Source: Flavobacteriia bacterium (lineage in GTDB: Bacteria; Bacteroidota; Bacteroidia; Flavobacteriales; Flavobacteriaceae). Taken from it: a stretch of 64,000 bases of DNA. The notes below the pieces were generated by a model. That model was not told where the DNA came from, did no database searches, and saw only the letters and a list, made by a program, of their open reading frames with translations. Position numbers and translations under genes: made by a program. Location of the stretch: positions 33,618 to 97,617 of the forward strand of contig RDYL01000010.1 of the NCBI GenBank assembly GCA_004293165.1. The letters are read 5' to 3'. The first letter of the stretch is position 1. Each line of letters starts with the position of its first letter. Of the stretch, positions 60,740 to 64,000 are shown piece by piece.

Positions 60740-61165
60740 ATGAAAAAAATACTTGTTTATTTAACTTTACTAGTTGGAATATCTTCCTTTGCTCAAAATG
60801 GCCCTAAGATTGAGTTTAAAGAGGAAACCATTAATTATGGAGAAGTGGAAAAAGGAAAAGACGATGGGATACGAATTTTTGAATTTACAAATACTGGTAA
60901 TGAACCTCTTTTAATTAGAAACGCAAAATCTAGCTGTGGTTGTACGGTTCCTGAATGGCCAAAAGAACCAATTCCACCAGGAGGAAAGAGTCAAATTAAG
61001 GTACAATATAATATGAATCCAGGTCCAATAAGCAAAACAATTACTATTGAAAGTAACGCTATAAACAAACCAAATGGTATGGTGCCCCTTCGAATTAAAG
61101 GTACTGTTATTGTTAAGGAAGAAGTTAGTCCTTTAGTAAAAAAGAAAACGTTTCCTAATTTATAA
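60740..61165 (+). CDS. DUF1573 exported protein
   Basis: 141 residues from MKKILVYLTLLVGISSFAQ, a signal peptide; the ATG at 60737 is equally possible. The upstream frame (60671) is excluded by the promoter at 60684-60714. The DUF1573 Ig-like domain shows as IEFKEETINYGEVEKGKDDGIRIFEFTNTGNEPLLIRNAKSSCGCTVPEWPKEPIPPGGKSQIKVQY. SSCGCT is its hallmark. Extracytoplasmic, function not known. Confidence 0.85.
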   Translation: MKKILVYLTLLVGISSFAQNGPKIEFKEETINYGEVEKGKDDGIRIFEFTNTGNEPLLIRNAKSSCGCTVPEWPKEPIPPGGKSQIKVQYNMNPGPISKTITIESNAINKPNGMVPLRIKGTVIVKEEVSPLVKKKTFPNL

Positions 61166-61181
61166 AGAAAAAAATGAACAG

Positions 61182-61216
61182 GCTCCAAAAATAAGATACT
61201 TTTTGGAGCTTTTTTT
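61182..61216. terminator. Bidirectional terminator
   Basis: Stem GCTCCAAAAA/TTTTTGGAGC with an 8-base loop, followed by T residues; overlaps the last bases of the minus-strand protease gene. Confidence 0.82.
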
Positions 61217-62525
61217 ATAGGATTTTTTCTAAATAAAATTTAAAGGTTTTAATTTCTCCCTTACGGTCAACTTTCATTGTTATTTGTTTCCCTTCTTTAG
61301 AATGAAATAAATCTACTATCCTTTGTATTGTTAGATTTTGAGAAGAATAATTATTAAGCTTTAATATGACATCACCTATTTGTAATCCAGCACGCTCGGC
61401 TGGAGAATTTTTCCGTATAGAATAAATTTCAAAATTTGGCTTTAATTCAAATTTAAAATAATCTGAATAAGTATCAGCTGCTGCATTTTTATCAAAATTA
61501 ATAACATTAGTAGAAAAGGCATTCTCTACTTTTTCTTTAACAAATTGAAATCCAATATGCTGTACTTCAATACCAGACATATTATAATTGAATGGTCGAT
61601 AGAATAAATTATTCTTTTTAAAGTAAATCATCTGCCTTTTATAATCTATAATCCAATTGAATCTTTTAATAACTTCACCTCCTAACAATCCATTTCGATT
61701 TTGAATTATTGTGTTTTTATCAAAAAAAGTTACTTCTGGATAAGAAACTAAAACGTTTTTTAGAACATTATTTTCAAAATTAACTTCTTCTACTCTAGAT
61801 TTTTTTCCATAAATATCGCCCGAAAGTCCTTTACCCAAATAATCTGAAAAGAAAGACGAATTACACTTTATACTATCATTTTCAAAAAGCCATAACCCAT
61901 CGCCTAATCACGTATCAAAAAGCAATTTTAAATCAAATTCACTATTTTCAAGTTTGGTTTTTAAAAAAATATAAGGTCTATCATTATTAATTTCAATTTT
62001 TGAATGTATATAGTCATCATTTAATTTTATTAAAGAAGATTTATATAAGATTATATTCTTTTTTTGATAATCAATTTCAATAAGGTAATTTTTAAAAAAA
62101 GAACTTCCTAAAATACCATTTATTGGAATACCTAACTTATTTACTAAACTAATATCCCTATCAAAGACAAAAATTGCTTCAAAATCATTATCGCTATATT
62201 TCCCTAATTGTAATTTATTGTTTGTTGACAAATACCCCTCAACCTTTTCACTAATTCCAGCCCCAGAAATTGTTATCAAATCAGCTTCTTTTAAAACCAT
62301 AGACTCATTGTTTGGTATACTAAATACAATACTTTTAGATGCACCTGTATCCGCAATCATTTTTAATTTAACATCATTAAAAACAACATCTACTATAATT
62401 AGATTATGAGAAAGTTCAAAAGGAATTTTTATCCTATCTCTTTTAGAATTCCAAGACACAGAATTTTGTGCTACAGAAACTGCAGAGCTTAAAATCAGAA
62501 TTCTTAACAAAAATAATTTCAACAT
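61215..62525 (-). pseudogene. Pepsin-like aspartic protease with C-terminal PDZ domain, interrupted by one in-frame TGA
   Basis: One frame of 436 codons, broken at a single TGA (61910-61908). The first half has a signal peptide (1-19), the active-site motif ADTGASKSIVF (58-68) and ends at LLFDT. After the TGA the same frame continues LGDGLWLFEND and on through GLLGGEVIKRFNWIIDYKRQMIYF to a PDZ domain (YSIRKNSPAERAGLQIGDVILKLNN). The TGA sits where the glycine of the second Asp-Thr-Gly is expected, so GGA to TGA is the simplest cause. The product would be a half-enzyme with one Asp. A later TTG (61838) could restart the second half. Confidence 0.82.
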
Positions 62526-62648
62526 TGATTTTTATTCTAAGATACAAAAAACAATAGTTTAATTAAATGATTTAACATTTTTTAATCAGTTGTTTCATTA
62601 TTATAACAAAAAAAAAATGCAATTTTGCACATCTTTAAAAAACACATC

Positions 62649-63842
62649 ATGCCAAAAGTTTCCATAAAAGGGCAACAAATGCCAGAATCGCCAATTAGAA
62701 AATTGGTACCATATGCAGAAATTGCTAAGAAAAAAGGTAATAAAGTATATCATTTAAATATTGGTCAACCCGATATAAAAACTCCTGATGTAGCTTTAGA
62801 AGCTGTAAAAAATGCAGACATTAAAGTGTTAGAATATAGTCATTCAGCAGGTTTTGAAAGCTATAGAACAAAACTTTCTCAATACTATAAAAACCATGGT
62901 TTACCAATAGACACACAAGATATTATTATTACAACTGGAGGGTCTGAAGCCTTACTATTTGCAATGGGAAGTACAATGGATGTAAATGATGAAATCATTA
63001 TTCCAGAACCATTTTATGCAAATTACAATGGATTTTCTACAGCATCTGGAGTAAAAGTAGTACCTGTAATTTCTGGAATAGAAACAGGATTTGCGCTACC
63101 TCCAATTGAAGCTTTTGAAAAACTAATTACGCCTAAAACGAAAGCAATTTTAATTTGTAATCCAGGTAACCCTACAGGTTATTTATATTCACAAGATGAA
63201 ATTTTAAAATTAGCTGAAATTGTTAAGAAACATGATTTGTTTTTAATTGCTGATGAAGTATATCGTGAATTCATCTACGATGGAGACAAACATTATTCTG
63301 TAATGAATGTTCCTGGATTAGAAGAACATGCTATTATGATTGACTCTGTATCCAAACGTTATAGCATGTGTGGAGCGCGTATTGGGTGTATTGTTTCAAA
63401 AAACAAAGAAGTAATGGCTACTGCAATGAAATTTGCTCAAGCTCGTTTAAGCCCTCCTACATATGCTCAAATTGCAAGTGAAGCCGCATTAGAAACTCCA
63501 CAAAGTTATTTTGACGATGTAATTTCTGAATATAAGGACCGAAGAGATACTTTAATTTCCGAATTAAACAAAATTGAAGGTGTAAAAGTAGCAACCCCAA
63601 AAGGAGCTTTCTATTGCATTGCTAAATTACCAATTGATAATGCTGATAAATTTGCTCAATGGCTATTAGAATCATATGATTTCAAAGGTGAAACTGTAAT
63701 GGTAGCACCTGCAGCAGGATTTTATTCAACGCCAAATATAGGCTTAGACGAGGTTCGTATTGCTTATGTATTAAAGAAAGATGATTTAATCAAATCAGTT
63801 CAAATTTTAAAGGAAGCTATTACAACTTACAATAAAAAATAA
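62649..63842 (+). CDS. PLP-dependent aminotransferase (class I/II)
   Basis: 397 residues from the ATG at 62649 (MPKVSIKGQQMPESPIRKL); a TTG at 62625 would add eight residues. Fold type I: YHLNIGQPDIKTPD (about 36-49), TTGGSEALLFAMG (PLP phosphate), ICNPGNPTGYLYS, LIADEVYREFIYDG and MIDSVSKRYSMCGARIGCIV, in which the Schiff-base lysine is in SVSKRYSMCGARIG. It resembles aspartate or aromatic aminotransferases; substrate not set. A likely -7 box CAATTTTG is at about 62620-62627. Confidence 0.9.
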   Translation: MPKVSIKGQQMPESPIRKLVPYAEIAKKKGNKVYHLNIGQPDIKTPDVALEAVKNADIKVLEYSHSAGFESYRTKLSQYYKNHGLPIDTQDIIITTGGSEALLFAMGSTMDVNDEIIIPEPFYANYNGFSTASGVKVVPVISGIETGFALPPIEAFEKLITPKTKAILICNPGNPTGYLYSQDEILKLAEIVKKHDLFLIADEVYREFIYDGDKHYSVMNVPGLEEHAIMIDSVSKRYSMCGARIGCIVSKNKEVMATAMKFAQARLSPPTYAQIASEAALETPQSYFDDVISEYKDRRDTLISELNKIEGVKVATPKGAFYCIAKLPIDNADKFAQWLLESYDFKGETVMVAPAAGFYSTPNIGLDEVRIAYVLKKDDLIKSVQILKEAITTYNKK

Positions 63843-63872
63843 TTTAATTATTATAACAAATCTTTTATAGAC

Positions 63873-63915
63873 TACCCCCAAAAAGTTAAACACTTTTTGG
63901 GGGTATTTTATTATC
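63873..63915 (+). terminator. Terminator after the aminotransferase gene
   Basis: A 14-bp perfect stem TACCCCCAAAAAGT/ACTTTTTGGGGGTA with a 5-base loop, followed by T-rich sequence. Confidence 0.9.
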
Positions 63916-63961
63916 TATTTTTAATTTTAGCCACAACTTCATTTAACAAAAAATCATTTTA

Positions 63962-63994
63962 ATAAAAAAAGCGGCACAAATAAATGTACCGCTT
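63962..63994 (-). terminator. Terminator of a minus-strand gene beyond the window
   Basis: On the minus strand AAGCGGTACA, loop, TGTGCCGCTT (one G-U), then T residues. It points to a gene to the right of the window edge. Between it and the aminotransferase terminator I see nothing. Confidence 0.7.
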
Positions 63995-64000
63995 AAATTA

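Noticed and set aside
61908..61910. TGA read as selenocysteine in the aspartic protease
   Set aside because: The expected residue is Gly, not Cys, and I see no selenocysteine insertion hairpin or selenoprotein context.
1..64000. Mobile element or phage island
   Set aside because: No transposase, integrase, phage structural gene or tRNA-linked attachment repeat was seen; gene content is core-like throughout.

Overview
The window is a stretch of ordinary chromosome from an AT-rich member of the Bacteroidota, almost certainly a Flavobacterium-like Flavobacteriaceae. The evidence is the set of flavobacterial protein families (DUF6048, DUF6095, DUF6146, DUF6787, DUF4295, BshC, YARHG lipoproteins), the gene order rpmB-rpmG-DUF4295-ftsY, lipoprotein signals of the form L-x-S-C, and promoters of the Bacteroidota type (TTTG or TTG, about 19 bases, TANNTTTG) in place of -35/-10 boxes. 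No phage, transposase, rRNA, tRNA or CRISPR array was seen. Several genes are usually over-called at the 5' end; start choices are argued from promoter position or family N-termini.

Layout. 1-8 kb: end of an outer-membrane barrel protein, a secreted Ntn-hydrolase, a PsiE-like membrane protein, two methyltransferases, a ZIP metal transporter, a PH-domain protein, murQ with DUF6095, and TerC. 8-20 kb, minus strand: fhs, topoisomerase IV (parE then parC), envelope proteins, ychF, and a 4Fe-4S ferredoxin. 20-24 kb, plus strand: a LuxC-like acyl-CoA reductase, serC and serA, then two small flavobacterial proteins. 24-30 kb, minus strand: a three-gene biotin-dependent acyl-CoA carboxylase operon and a B12-binding radical SAM protein. 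30-35 kb: bshC, a degenerate sulfatase-modifying-factor-like protein, ndk, DUF721, a serine hydrolase. 35-45 kb, minus strand: ftsY and ribosomal proteins, cinA, Hpt, FAH-family hydrolase, DnaQ-like exonuclease, an E2 acyltransferase, a glycosyltransferase and a ParE-type toxin-antitoxin module. 45-54 kb: ABC-F protein, methyltransferase, ABC ATPase, MATE pump, prohibitin-like protein, meaB, FAD-linked oxidase. 55-64 kb: cytochrome b, DUF2975/XRE pair, HPF-like protein, valS, DUF1573 protein, an interrupted aspartic protease gene and an aminotransferase.

How genes work together. fhs, serC and serA feed serine and one-carbon metabolism. The acyl-CoA carboxylase operon and meaB, 25 kb apart, both belong to the propionyl/methylmalonyl-CoA route, although the mutase itself is not here. 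murQ serves peptidoglycan recycling.

The most unusual signal is not a gene cluster. Short repeated sequences of the kind expected between genes also lie inside coding sequences, in frame, and at start or stop codons. A palindrome encodes HSELVSES inside the radical SAM protein. A 7-base tandem repeat encodes the identical peptide FQVSSFKF in two unrelated proteins. A family containing CAGTGTTCAGT lies in a glycosyltransferase and an E2 linker and at the stop codons of parE and ndk. A 13-base tandem repeat contains the only usable start codon of a methyltransferase. The other clear anomaly is a TGA that exactly replaces the glycine of the second Asp-Thr-Gly motif in a pepsin-like protease gene.
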